Shown here: piece by piece, positions 27,757 through 37,200 of the stretch
Layout of the letters: every line of letters starts with the position of its first letter
Numbering within the stretch: the stretch's first letter is position 1
Source: Arcicella aurantiaca
GTDB lineage: Bacteria; Bacteroidota; Bacteroidia; Cytophagales; Spirosomataceae
Direction of reading: 5' to 3'
DNA: 64,000 bases
Assembly (NCBI RefSeq): GCF_003148625.1
Contig: NZ_QGGO01000002.1
Location: 309,475 to 373,474 of the forward strand
Made by a program: the position numbers and the translations under genes
The notes under the pieces: generated by a model
The model's database searches: none
What the model saw: the letters and a program-made list of their open reading frames with translations, nothing else
What the model was told of the DNA's origin: nothing

Positions 27757-30243
27757 ATGCCTAAGTTAAGAAAAATTGGACTTACCCTCACGTTGGCGAC
27801 TGCTCTTTTGAGCAATGTTTCTGCCCAACAAACCAACCCGTTGTTGAGTGACGCTATTCGTCATTTTGATTTACGGAGTTATCCTACTGCCATTCAAAAA
27901 TTTGAGCAGGTGCTAAAAGACGGTTCCGCAAATCTATCTGAAAATGATAAATTATCGGTGCTTTTAAAATTAGCAACCAGTTATAAGCAGGCTAAAGACG
28001 GTTCAAATGCTGAACGTGTTTTTCGTCAGGCTTTTGCATCAGCAGGAGATTTAGTTGGAGAAAATGCCAAATCTTACCTTCAATTTGCTCAAGTGTTGGC
28101 AGATAATGGTAAATATAAAGAATCTCAAGATTTCTTTGATAAATATAGTGCTTCACAAGTTCTTGAAAGTCAAAATGTACAGTCTTTCAAATCAGCTACA
28201 AGTGCTAAAATTTCACAAGATGTTACGTCTCTGACTAATGGAAAAGGAAAATATAAAGTTGATTTCTTAGACTTTAATACTTCCAATCCAGAATTTAGCC
28301 CGATGTATTACAAAGACGGTATCGTTTTTTGTTCTGGAAAAGGCACAGGAACAAGTTTGATGAACGACAAAGGGGGATATTTAGATTTATTTTATCTAAA
28401 TGACCTCAGTAAAGTGCAAGGACTTGGAGCAGATGGAAATGCTAAAAAAACCAAAAGAATTACATCAGGAGGAGCAAAATCTTTAGGAAACGATTATTAT
28501 TCTCGTCCAACGGCGAATGATTCTAAAACACTTAATTTCTTTGGTGGAACAGACGAAGCAGTAGCAAAAGTAAAAGGACAAATTGCAGAATCTGAAATAT
28601 TTAGTAAGTCATTAAATACTAAATTTCACGAAGGTCCAGCAACATTCAATAAAGATTTTACTCAGATAATTTTCACCAGAAATAACTTTAACGAAGGCGA
28701 AAAAGGCACAAGCGAAGATAACGAAATGAAGCTGAAACTTTATTCAGCAGAAAACGTAAACGGAGCTTGGGGAGAAGCCACAGAATTGCCTTTTAATGAC
28801 GATGAAGTATCAACGGCTCACCCTTCATTATCAAAAGACGGAAGATATTTATATTTTGCGTCTGACCGTGAAGGTGGTTTTGGAGGAATGGATATTTGGG
28901 TTTCGGAATATAAAAATGGAAACTGGAACGAACCTAAAAACTTAGGGAAAGACATTAATTCAAAAGGCGTGGAGGTTTTCCCATTTGTTGACGAAAGAGG
29001 TAATTTATACTTCTCGTCTGACGGTTGGGGCGGTGAAGGTGGTTTAGATATGTTTTTCGCTGAAATGAAAAACGGAGCCAATGCCAATAAACCTGTTGCT
29101 TTAGGCGAACCTTTTAATTCTCCAAATGATGATTTTGGAATTATAACTGACGGAAATCGCAAAACAGGTTATTTCAGTTCAGACCGTAAACGTGGCGAAG
29201 ACGATGATATTTATCGTTTTACTCGTGAAGGCGGTTCAGCGTATGATTGTCGTGAAATGACCGTGAGTATTTTTGACCCTGAAACCAAAGAACCAATTGC
29301 GGATACAGACGTTGAAATTAATCCAAAAGGTGGAACTTCTGAGAAAAAGAGAACAGACAAAAACGGAAGTTTGAAATTCTGTACAGGTCAAGATTTAGAC
29401 TATTCGATGAAAATCATGAAAGAAGGTTATGTAACCAACTTTGTGGGATATTCAACCAAAGGAGAAGCTGACGACGAACCTTCAAGATTAGATGTGCCTT
29501 TGATGAAGGTACAAATTGTTGAACCTGAGCCAGAACCGCAAGCAGTTGTTGAAAAAGTAGTTACTCCCGTAGCACCTGTATTTACACCCGAAGCAGTTAC
29601 TAAAAAGAAATCGTTATTGAAAGGTATTGTAAAAACCGAAGTTGAAAAAACCCCAATCGAAGGTGTATTGGTAACGTTCAAAAATGATTGTGATAATACC
29701 ACTCAGCAAGTAATGACAGGGCCAGACGGGGTTTATGCCTTCAATATGACTGATGGTTGTGATTATACCTTGGAAGTTTCAAAAGATGGTTATGGTACAA
29801 ACGTCAATAAAATCAAGAAAGTAAAGAAAGGAAAAGCAAAAGAGATTTCGTTGAACTCTGGGCTTTTCAAAGAAGGTGATTTAATTACGATGGACAATAT
29901 TTATTATGATTCAAACAAAGCTCTTATCCGTAAAGATGCAGCTCGTGAATTAGATAAATTGGCGGCAACGTTACAAAAATTCCCTTCAATGGTCATTGAA
30001 TTAGGTTCGCATACTGACAGCCGTGGAGATGCCCAAGACAACATGAATCTTTCAGAAAAAAGAGCTCAAGCAGCCGTTGATTATATTGCAAGAAAAGGTA
30101 TTGAGCGTAATAGAATGTTAGCGAAAGGTTATGGCGAGAGCGATTTGGTAAATAAATGTACCGACGGTGTAAGTTGTACTGAAGCAGAACATCAAAAAAA
30201 TAGAAGAACAACTGTTAAGATTATGAAGGTTAGACCCGAATAA
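27757..30243 (+). CDS. OmpA-family protein with TPR, PD40 and CarboxypepD_reg domains (PorE-like)
   Basis: About 828 residues from the ATG at 27757, which gives a clean Sec signal (LTLTLATALLSNVSAQ). The longer in-frame start at 27709 would bury it. Order: TPR-like helices (~20-140), a PD40/WD40-like propeller (~150-480; repeated FSSD/FASDREGG motifs), two carboxypeptidase-regulatory Ig-like domains (~490-560 and ~620-690) separated by a Pro/Glu linker, and a C-terminal OmpA peptidoglycan-binding domain with SHTDSRGD. This is the domain order of PorE, a type IX secretion component that anchors the machine to peptidoglycan, though PorE in Porphyromonas is a lipoprotein and this one is not. It may instead be a general envelope protein. 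Confidence 0.85.
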   Translation: MPKLRKIGLTLTLATALLSNVSAQQTNPLLSDAIRHFDLRSYPTAIQKFEQVLKDGSANLSENDKLSVLLKLATSYKQAKDGSNAERVFRQAFASAGDLVGENAKSYLQFAQVLADNGKYKESQDFFDKYSASQVLESQNVQSFKSATSAKISQDVTSLTNGKGKYKVDFLDFNTSNPEFSPMYYKDGIVFCSGKGTGTSLMNDKGGYLDLFYLNDLSKVQGLGADGNAKKTKRITSGGAKSLGNDYYSRPTANDSKTLNFFGGTDEAVAKVKGQIAESEIFSKSLNTKFHEGPATFNKDFTQIIFTRNNFNEGEKGTSEDNEMKLKLYSAENVNGAWGEATELPFNDDEVSTAHPSLSKDGRYLYFASDREGGFGGMDIWVSEYKNGNWNEPKNLGKDINSKGVEVFPFVDERGNLYFSSDGWGGEGGLDMFFAEMKNGANANKPVALGEPFNSPNDDFGIITDGNRKTGYFSSDRKRGEDDDIYRFTREGGSAYDCREMTVSIFDPETKEPIADTDVEINPKGGTSEKKRTDKNGSLKFCTGQDLDYSMKIMKEGYVTNFVGYSTKGEADDEPSRLDVPLMKVQIVEPEPEPQAVVEKVVTPVAPVFTPEAVTKKKSLLKGIVKTEVEKTPIEGVLVTFKNDCDNTTQQVMTGPDGVYAFNMTDGCDYTLEVSKDGYGTNVNKIKKVKKGKAKEISLNSGLFKEGDLITMDNIYYDSNKALIRKDAARELDKLAATLQKFPSMVIELGSHTDSRGDAQDNMNLSEKRAQAAVDYIARKGIERNRMLAKGYGESDLVNKCTDGVSCTEAEHQKNRRTTVKIMKVRPE

Positions 30244-30260
30244 TCATTAATAATATTTTT

Positions 30261-30297
30261 AAAGCGACTTAAATTTAATTTGAGTCGCTTTTTTTTG
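30261..30297 (+). terminator. Terminator of the OmpA/PorE-like gene
   Basis: The stem AAAGCGACT...AGTCGCTTT is followed by a run of T residues, 18 bp after the stop codon. Confidence 0.88.
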
Positions 30298-31138
30298 TGC
30301 AACAATTCGCCATTTCATATATCAGATAACCGCTTAATAATCAATCATAAAAAAATATAGCATAAGTATTATATATTATTAATATTTTTGTAATATTGAC
30401 AAATCTTCTTGTTATCCTTCATTCATATACATCTCCATCAAGATAATTCTATACAATCAATTTTGCCTAAAAAGGTTCTGAAATGTATAAAAGATTATCC
30501 CTCATTAAATTAATTTCAGCAAATATTTAACAAATAAAATAACGAAAATTGATAACGTAAATTTATGTTGAATGCTTCGTTTTAACAGTACCCTGTGTCA
30601 ATTCCCTAATTGACCCAATTTTTTCACTAACACATAAAACACAGTACGCTTACTTATTCTATCATACCCGTTTGGATAAGTCGGTAGCATGAACCCATGA
30701 CCCAAATTACCATTTCTCTATTATTTAACTATCTATCTAAGCAACGTTTATCTCATAGACGTATGGGTTCATTTCATTATATTCCACCTATCCGAAAGCA
30801 AAAACCACCGCTATCTAAAATTAATAACGCCTTTTCAAGTCAGTAGGAATTAGTTTTGTTTTAGGGCGACCGACACTTCGGATTAGCACTTCAACTATCA
30901 CTATTTCAACAAATTACATGAATTTCAAATCAACATAAATATTCATTAGAATTTTTATAAGTACTCAATCTAAAAATATTATTTCAAAAGATACACATCC
31001 TTTTAAGAAATATGTTTCCGCTAACTGTCCATTTTGCTAAAGACGATAAGGTGTTCTTTGGGTTTATGGCATAAAAGTTATATCCACTTCCGCCCCAGTT
31101 TCAAGTTTTATTTAGCATTATAGCCAATACAATAATAT
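30298..31138. other. Gene-free 840-bp region with nested inverted repeats
   Basis: No ORF of useful length and no recognised RNA family. ATGAACCCAT (30689-30698) and ATGGGTTCAT (30763-30772) are perfect complements 64 nt apart. Outside them, TTTGGATA (~30671) and TATCCGAA (~30790) also pair, giving a possible two-tier stem. A -7-like TAGTTTTG lies at 30851-30858. The region may hold a leader, a small RNA or a decayed sequence upstream of the collar/giant-protein locus. Confidence 0.4.
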
Positions 31139-31681
31139 ATGAAAACCATTTTTTTGAATTTATCAAGAAGGCACTTTTTAGCGTGTCTGGGCATAACATC
31201 TGCCTCAGTCATTGTAACACCAAACACATTGATAGCTAAAAATTCAACCCAAAAACTAAGCATTTTTGTATTAGATGGAGACGAAATAATTATCCAAAAA
31301 CTTTCTCAGCATCAAGACATCAGCCTCATTAATTCTTTAGAAAAAGCAGATATTATATTCCTAAATAGTTTAACTGAAACGAATCAAACAAGGCTTCTTC
31401 AACAATATATTAATCTGGGAAAATACCTTATGATTAATCAAAATGAGAACAATGAAGCATTGCTTAAAATATGCCAACAAGAAGGTGTTTTATGCTCTTC
31501 GGTTAGCTTGTCAGACGATGACGTAAAACTATTTAACAAAGTCGATTATTTTGAATCAAATACAAATCAACTTTTTGATTTTCAAAAAGTTGCAACCATA
31601 ATAAATTTTTTAAATAGCAATACTCAAAAAAATAAATTTAGGGTTTTTCCTGTAAAATCAGCCGAAAGTCTCATTTTATAA
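31139..31681 (+). CDS. Tat-signal hypothetical protein at the head of the collar locus
   Basis: A 180-residue protein with an N-terminal twin-arginine signal (SRRHFLACLGI) and a following hydrophobic stretch, so export in folded form is likely. The mature part reads like a Rossmann-type alpha/beta domain (KLSIFVLDGDE, then KADIIFLNS, then KYLMINQNEN as beta strands). I do not recognise a family. It is the first gene of the rightward run containing tail-collar proteins, 83 bp upstream of the first. Its role may be processing, display or regulation of those proteins. Confidence 0.6.
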   Translation: MKTIFLNLSRRHFLACLGITSASVIVTPNTLIAKNSTQKLSIFVLDGDEIIIQKLSQHQDISLINSLEKADIIFLNSLTETNQTRLLQQYINLGKYLMINQNENNEALLKICQQEGVLCSSVSLSDDDVKLFNKVDYFESNTNQLFDFQKVATIINFLNSNTQKNKFRVFPVKSAESLIL

Positions 31682-31721
31682 AACAGGTATTTTTACCCTA
31701 TTTAATCATTATTAACCTCAT

Positions 31722-31729
31722 TATTTTTG
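31722..31729 (+). promoter_or_regulatory. Candidate -7 box for the collar-protein operon
   Basis: TATTTTTG matches TAnnTTTG and lies 35 nt before the first collar gene. A -33 TTG is not obvious. Confidence 0.35.
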
Positions 31730-31764
31730 AAAGATTTTTACTAATAAAACCAATTTAATTAACT

Positions 31765-32274
31765 ATGGCAGAACCTTTTTTATCAGAAATCCGAATAATG
31801 TCCTTCGGCTTTGCCCCCAAAGGCTGGGCTTTATGCAACGGACAACTCTTGCCCATCAATCAAAATCAAGCACTTTTCTCATTGCTTGGAACTACCTATG
31901 GAGGTAACGGACAAACGAACTTTGCTTTGCCTGACAGTCGAGGTAGAGTACCCATTTCGTTTGGAAATGGGCATACAATAGGTGAAGCTGCTGGTTCGAC
32001 AGCGGTTACACTCCTTAACGCCCAAATGCCCCAGCATATTCATTTTGCCAGTGGAGTAAATACCAGTACAAACAATACGGCTATCAGTGCGGGCAATTAT
32101 TTAGCAAATACCGCCCCTGCTGATTTTTATAATTCAGTAACATCGGGTTTGGTTGTAATGAATCCGACTTCTATTTCGAATGCAGGTGGAAGCCAACCAC
32201 ACTTGAATATGCAGCCTTATACCACACTCAATTTTTGCATTGCATTACAAGGGATTTTCCCATCACAAACTTAA
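31765..32274 (+). CDS. Phage tail collar domain protein 1 (Mdp-like)
   Basis: A 169-residue protein of the microcystin-dependent-protein/tail-collar type. The N-terminus MAEPFLSEIRIMSFGFAPKG begins the typical module; GWALCNGQLLPINQNQALF and LLGTTYGGNGQTNFALPDSRGRVP are the collar core; the C-terminus has the GGSQPHLNMQPY metal-site-like motif and ends in LNFCIALQGIFP. No signal peptide or membrane segment is present. In phages this domain caps short tail fibres as trimers; in bacteria the function is poorly known. It is first of three tandem paralogues 33-61 bp apart. Confidence 0.88.
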   Translation: MAEPFLSEIRIMSFGFAPKGWALCNGQLLPINQNQALFSLLGTTYGGNGQTNFALPDSRGRVPISFGNGHTIGEAAGSTAVTLLNAQMPQHIHFASGVNTSTNNTAISAGNYLANTAPADFYNSVTSGLVVMNPTSISNAGGSQPHLNMQPYTTLNFCIALQGIFPSQT

Positions 32275-32307
32275 TTTTCTGATAATCTTTTAAATTAAAT
32301 AATAGCT

Positions 32308-32826
32308 ATGGCACAACCATATATTGGAGAAATACGAATGTTTGGGGGAAATTTTGCCCCTTCTGGCTGGGCTTTTTGTAATGGAGCGTTAATGTCTATC
32401 GCAGAAAATGAAGTTCTTTTTCAGTTAATCGGTACTACTTATGGTGGCGATGGCTCACAGACTTTTGCAGTACCTGATTTACGAGGTCGAGTACCTATAC
32501 ATATGGGTACAGGCGGTGGAGCAACCTACCAACTTGCACAAATGGGAGGAATAGAGCAGGTAACTCTTACACAACAGGAGTTACCCGTACATTCACATCC
32601 GTATTTAGCGAGTTCGGCAATTGCCAATACTGCCAGCCCCCAAAATAACTTTATTGCCCAACCCAATCAAATATTACCTTATGTTTCAGAGACATCCGTA
32701 AATGTAGCACTGGGGGCTTCATCAATTAGTAGTACGGGCGGAAACCAGCCACACGATAATATGCAGCCCTATCTGTGTATTAGTTTTATTATTTCTTTAT
32801 TTGGGGTTTTTCCAAGTCCAACCTAA
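32308..32826 (+). CDS. Phage tail collar domain protein 2 (Mdp-like)
   Basis: A 172-residue paralogue of the preceding gene with the same order: an EIRMFGGNFAPSGWAFCNG start, a LIGTTYGGDG...FAVPDLRGRVP core, and a GGNQPHDNMQPY C-terminal motif ending LFGVFPSPT. The middle loop differs from the first copy (longer AQMGGIEQVTL insertion), so the three are not recent copies. There is no signal peptide. It probably assembles with its neighbours into homo- or heterotrimers. Confidence 0.88.
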   Translation: MAQPYIGEIRMFGGNFAPSGWAFCNGALMSIAENEVLFQLIGTTYGGDGSQTFAVPDLRGRVPIHMGTGGGATYQLAQMGGIEQVTLTQQELPVHSHPYLASSAIANTASPQNNFIAQPNQILPYVSETSVNVALGASSISSTGGNQPHDNMQPYLCISFIISLFGVFPSPT

Positions 32827-32887
32827 AATAGGCTTTTGATTTAGTAAAATAAATTTTCAACGATTTTAAACATTCAATATATTAATT

Positions 32888-33412
32888 ATGGCAGACCAAT
32901 TTGTAGCCGAAATACGAATTTTCCCTTTCAATTTTGCACCACGTGGCTGGGCTTTTTGTGCGGGTCAACTCTTACCAATTTCACAAAATACTGCTCTTTT
33001 TTCATTGTTAGGAACTAACTATGGTGGCGATGGAAAAGTCACTTTTGGACTTCCAAATTTACAAGGGAATGCACCTATGTTTTGGGGGCAAGGTCCTGGC
33101 TTATCACTCCATGACATAGGAGAAGAAAGTGGTTCGGAGACCGTAACACTCCTCCAAACCGAAATGCCTTCTCATAATCATAGCTTGATGTCGGCAAATT
33201 TACCTGGCGATCAAAAAATACCCGATTCTACAATGAATCTATCGAGGTCGGCACAAGGCACGATTTATAATGCTTCTAATTCTCCTTTGGTAGCAATGAA
33301 CATGCAGACCATTGCACCAGCGGGAGGTACACAACCGCATAATAACATGATGCCGTATCTGACAATGAATTTTTGTATTGCTATGCAAGGAATTTTTCCA
33401 CCGAGAGGTTAA
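32888..33412 (+). CDS. Phage tail collar domain protein 3 (Mdp-like)
   Basis: A 174-residue third paralogue: EIRIFPFNFAPRGWAFCAG start, LLGTNYGGDGKVTFGLPNLQGNAP core and GGTQPHNNMMPY C-terminal motif, ending IAMQGIFPPRG. The core Arg-Gly-Arg of the other copies is replaced by QGN. It lacks a signal peptide. It is followed 4 bp later by an acetyltransferase gene, indicating one operon. Confidence 0.88.
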   Translation: MADQFVAEIRIFPFNFAPRGWAFCAGQLLPISQNTALFSLLGTNYGGDGKVTFGLPNLQGNAPMFWGQGPGLSLHDIGEESGSETVTLLQTEMPSHNHSLMSANLPGDQKIPDSTMNLSRSAQGTIYNASNSPLVAMNMQTIAPAGGTQPHNNMMPYLTMNFCIAMQGIFPPRG

Positions 33413-33416
33413 AACC

Positions 33417-33917
33417 ATGACATTACAATTCAAAGATAAAAATATCAAACTAAGACTTTTTTCAGAGGAGGATATTCCTTTTCTGAAAAAAGTCTATTTC
33501 AGTACCCGTGAGGCAGAAGTAAATCAAGTAACGTATTGGAATACTGAAATGAAAATAGCTTTTCTAAATCAACAATTTCATGCACAACATACTTACTATC
33601 AACAGAATTATACAGAAGCAAAGTTTTTTGTGATTGAAAGAAATAAAGAGTTTATCGGAAGGCTGTATTATGATGAAGGTTTTGAGAATACAATACGAAT
33701 TATTGACATTGCTATTTTGCCAGAATTTCAGAAAAAAGGATTAGGGACAACCATTTTACAAGGCATTTTTGAACGTGCCAAAGTCATTGAGCAACCCATA
33801 ACGATTCATGTAGAGAGTTTTAATCCAGCTATGAATCTATATAAAAGATTAGGATTTCAGAAGATTTCAGAAACAAACGGAGTTTATCATTTACTACAAT
33901 GGAATTACAAGAATTAA
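33417..33917 (+). CDS. GNAT-family N-acetyltransferase in the collar operon
   Basis: About 166 residues from the ATG at 33417, which lies 4 bp after the third collar gene. An in-frame ATG at 33378 would overlap that gene and is rejected. The acetyl-CoA site QKKGLGTTILQGI (motif A) follows strand IIDIAILPEF, and the C-terminal YKRLGFQKISE completes the fold. It should acetylate an amine, possibly on a collar protein or another substrate. Its stop overlaps the start of the next gene by 19 bp. Confidence 0.85.
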   Translation: MTLQFKDKNIKLRLFSEEDIPFLKKVYFSTREAEVNQVTYWNTEMKIAFLNQQFHAQHTYYQQNYTEAKFFVIERNKEFIGRLYYDEGFENTIRIIDIAILPEFQKKGLGTTILQGIFERAKVIEQPITIHVESFNPAMNLYKRLGFQKISETNGVYHLLQWNYKN

Positions 33918-34198
33918 CACATCAAGATTTCAAGGGGTATCTCAATCAGAATTTGAAAATCAAGTTTTCTGAAGATGTTACTTTACCTGCCGAGTTAGTG
34001 GAAGTGGTTAAACTCAAAGGTTATACGCCCCTTGAACGTGAACCATTTTTATTAACATTTAGGACTCAACAACAAAATGAGTATTACCAACAAGGGACTT
34101 TTGTGGTTGAACATCCCATTTTGGGAGAAATTCCAATGTTTTTAGGACCAATGGGCTTTGATAATATTGGAATGAAATATGAAGCCGTATTTTCTTAA
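33899..34198 (+). CDS. Small DUF6916-like protein
   Basis: A 99-residue protein without signal peptide. The pattern of an acidic helix, a central VVEVVKLKGYTPLEREPFLLTFR segment and a C-terminal HPILGEIPMFLGPMG segment resembles the small DUF6916 proteins that accompany collar-protein clusters; I am moderately sure of the family. It overlaps the GNAT gene by 19 bp, so translation of the two is coupled. The function is unknown; a chaperone or assembly factor for collar proteins is possible. Confidence 0.65.
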   Translation: MELQELTHQDFKGYLNQNLKIKFSEDVTLPAELVEVVKLKGYTPLEREPFLLTFRTQQQNEYYQQGTFVVEHPILGEIPMFLGPMGFDNIGMKYEAVFS

Positions 34199-34262
34199 CA
34201 TTACTGATTTACAGGCAGTTACACACGCCTATAAACGTCTTACAATAAACACGTAAATACTC

Positions 34263-37200
34263 ATGAAAAAAATTTACCTATTTCTGATAGGAATTCTGAC
34301 CGCATGGTTGGGTTTCTCCAATACAACCCTTTTCGATATCGTCCTTTTTTCAAGAAATTTGGATAATTCTATTAAAAACTCCAAAACAGAAAAACCTAAG
34401 GCGAAATCTGTTGCCCGAAAAATCCGTAAACAAGTCATTCCCTACGCAGGTACTCAGGCACTTACGCCAGAGGAGAATATACTGTATTCAACGCTTTTGC
34501 CACCTTCGATTACTGCTACCAAGTCTGTAACAGGAAGTGCCGTACCAGGCGGGCAATTAGACTATACCATTGTAGTAAGCAATGCAGGCACTGATGCTGC
34601 AAACGTAGTGGTAACAGACCCGTTGGTGGCAGACCTAACCTTAGTGGCAGGGTCGGTAAAAGCAAGCCCAATAGCGGTGGAAGACAGCTATGATTGTATT
34701 GGTAATGTGGGTATCAACGTACCAACAGCCAATGGAGTTTTGGCAAATGATGTCAATCCTGTCAATACCTCAATGAGTACAACTGCCGTGAACCAAGCAG
34801 GAACTCAGGGTACAGTCGTGATGAACCCTGATGGTAGTTTTACCTTTACTCCAACGGTTGGATTTAGCGGTAATACCACATTTACCTATACTATTTCCAA
34901 TACTTATTTTACTCGTACTGCCACCGTAACGATAAATGTTTCTGCTCCAATCTATTTTGTCAATTTGGCTGCTGCAACGAGTGGAACGGGTACGTTGCAA
35001 AGTCCGTTCAAAGATATTAGTAATGTTACAGGCACAGGTTCAAACGCTATTTTTATTTATTCAAATGCCACTGCTTATTCAGGTAGCTTGACATTGGAAA
35101 ATAACCAAAGGGTTATCGGGCAAGGTGCTTCGGCAAGTCTTGCTACTATTCTGGGAGTTACCGTGCCTACGTTTAGTAATGCTTTACCCGCAACAGGTGG
35201 TACAAAACCCAATCTAACCAGTAGCGGAACGACCATTACATTAGGCTCAAGCAATACCCTTCGTGGTTTTGACATGGGCAATAGTACCAAAGACATCGTA
35301 GGCTCGTCTTTCGGTACATTGACTGCTTCTGAAATTGCTCTTAATGGCAATGGGCAAGCATTAGACCTTACGACAGGTACTTTGGGTGCTACATTTGTCA
35401 GTATTTCTTCTACTAATTCGGCGGCAGATGGAATAGCTTTAACAGGCGTTGCTGGCACACTCACAATCGTAGGTGGAACTACCATCACAAATCCTACGAG
35501 TAGAGGAATTGGAGTGTTAGGGGCAAGTAGTGTAACAGCCAATTTTGGAAATACAAATATTACAGGCTCTGGTGGAAATGGTATTACTACGTCAGGTACT
35601 ACATCAAATACTTCAACACTAACTTTTGGTGATTTAGATATTGCCCCTGATGCAGGACAAACTGCAATGAATGTATTTACTTCTAATACAATCTCTTGTA
35701 CGAGTGGTACAATCACAACAAGCAATACAACAGGCTCTGTTCCAGGTATTTTTCTTGAAGGAGGATCTTCGGCTGCAAAAGCCAACTTAAATATGGTACT
35801 TGATAGTTATACCACTACGGGTGCTACTGGAGCAACTATTGGTTTAACGCTGAAAAATACAAGTGGTTCATTTAATATAAACGGAACAGGCTCAACAGCA
35901 GGAAGCGGTGGTAGTATTTCAGGTTTTAGTAGTAGAGGAGCAAATTTTGAAAATGCTTCAAATATTACGCTCAAAAACATGAATTTTACCAATGCCAATT
36001 CACTTAATGATGGAACTCCAAATACATCTGATAACTCAAATGCCAACGGTGCGATTCATGCAGCTAATGTAACGGGCTTGACATTAGATAATCTAAGTTT
36101 TACAGGAACTATCGTACATACTGGTATCAATTTATACAAAGTAACGACATTTAGTTTAGCCAATAGTACCATCACAGACCCAGGTGATGGCGGAACAAAC
36201 ACTTTGCCGTCGGTAGAGGGTGGTATTCATGCCATTGACTTGGGCGGTACGTGTTCTATCAGCAATACTACGATTGCTTCTCCTTTGTCGAGATGCGTGT
36301 TGATTACGCAATTAGGCAATACCACACCCTTGACCCTCAATGTAAGCAATTCGACTTTTCGTGATTCGTATGACGGAGGTAATCAGGGCAATGATAACAT
36401 GGAAATAAATTGCTTTAATTCTACGGTTAGTACGGTAAATATTTCGGGAAGTAGTTTTTTGAGGTCGAAAACTTTACAACTTCAAGGTTTATGTAATAAT
36501 ACATCTCAACTGACGGTCAATGTGCAGACCAGTACATTCGATAACGGAAGCAACCCAAGTGGAGGGATTGAACTTTCTTCTAACGATAATGCTACATTAA
36601 ATTTCAATATCCTTAACAATACGCTCATCAAATCGAGCGGACAGGCGGGCGTATATGTGGGAGCAAAAGTAAACTCGACAACCCAAGGTCGTATTAATGG
36701 TAATACAGATATTAGGTCAGTGGGTAATTGTTGTAGTGCTATTTACGCCGACCAAGACGGTGATGCTACTATGAAAGTAGAGGTAATGAACAATACCCTG
36801 ACGATTAACAGTGCCAATAATTTTGACAATGTGATTTTTCTGAGAAATGTTAATGGTACTACCAATTCAGGCTCTCTAAATAAAATGGATGCCATCATTT
36901 CTAATAATACCATGAATGTGACTGGTACACAAGCATTTGCAGGTATTCATACCGTTTCTGGTGGATCTGGAGGAACAAAATACAATAAAACTTGTGCAAA
37001 AATCAATGGTAATACAGTAAATGGAGTTGTAAACCCCAATTATGCACATTTTGCACAAGAGAATGGAGCGGGTACAAGTACCAGCGTAATCTATTTAGAA
37101 AGGGTTACGGGTAGTGGAACAACTGCCGAAGCAATTTGGAATAATAACTCAAATAGCCCTGTTGGAACTTCTACGAATATAGGCACTACTGGAACTGTAT

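Noticed and set aside
31765-33412. Prophage remnant, because of tail-collar proteins
   Set aside because: No capsid, terminase, portal, integrase, lysis or attachment sequences; the genes match host-type Mdp-like clusters and neighbouring genes are host surface proteins.
35075-35785. Long minus-strand ORF (236 aa) and many similar ones inside the giant gene
   Set aside because: They are antisense shadows of Thr/Ser/Gly-rich repeats with low-complexity Val/Pro products, no homology pattern and no promoter.
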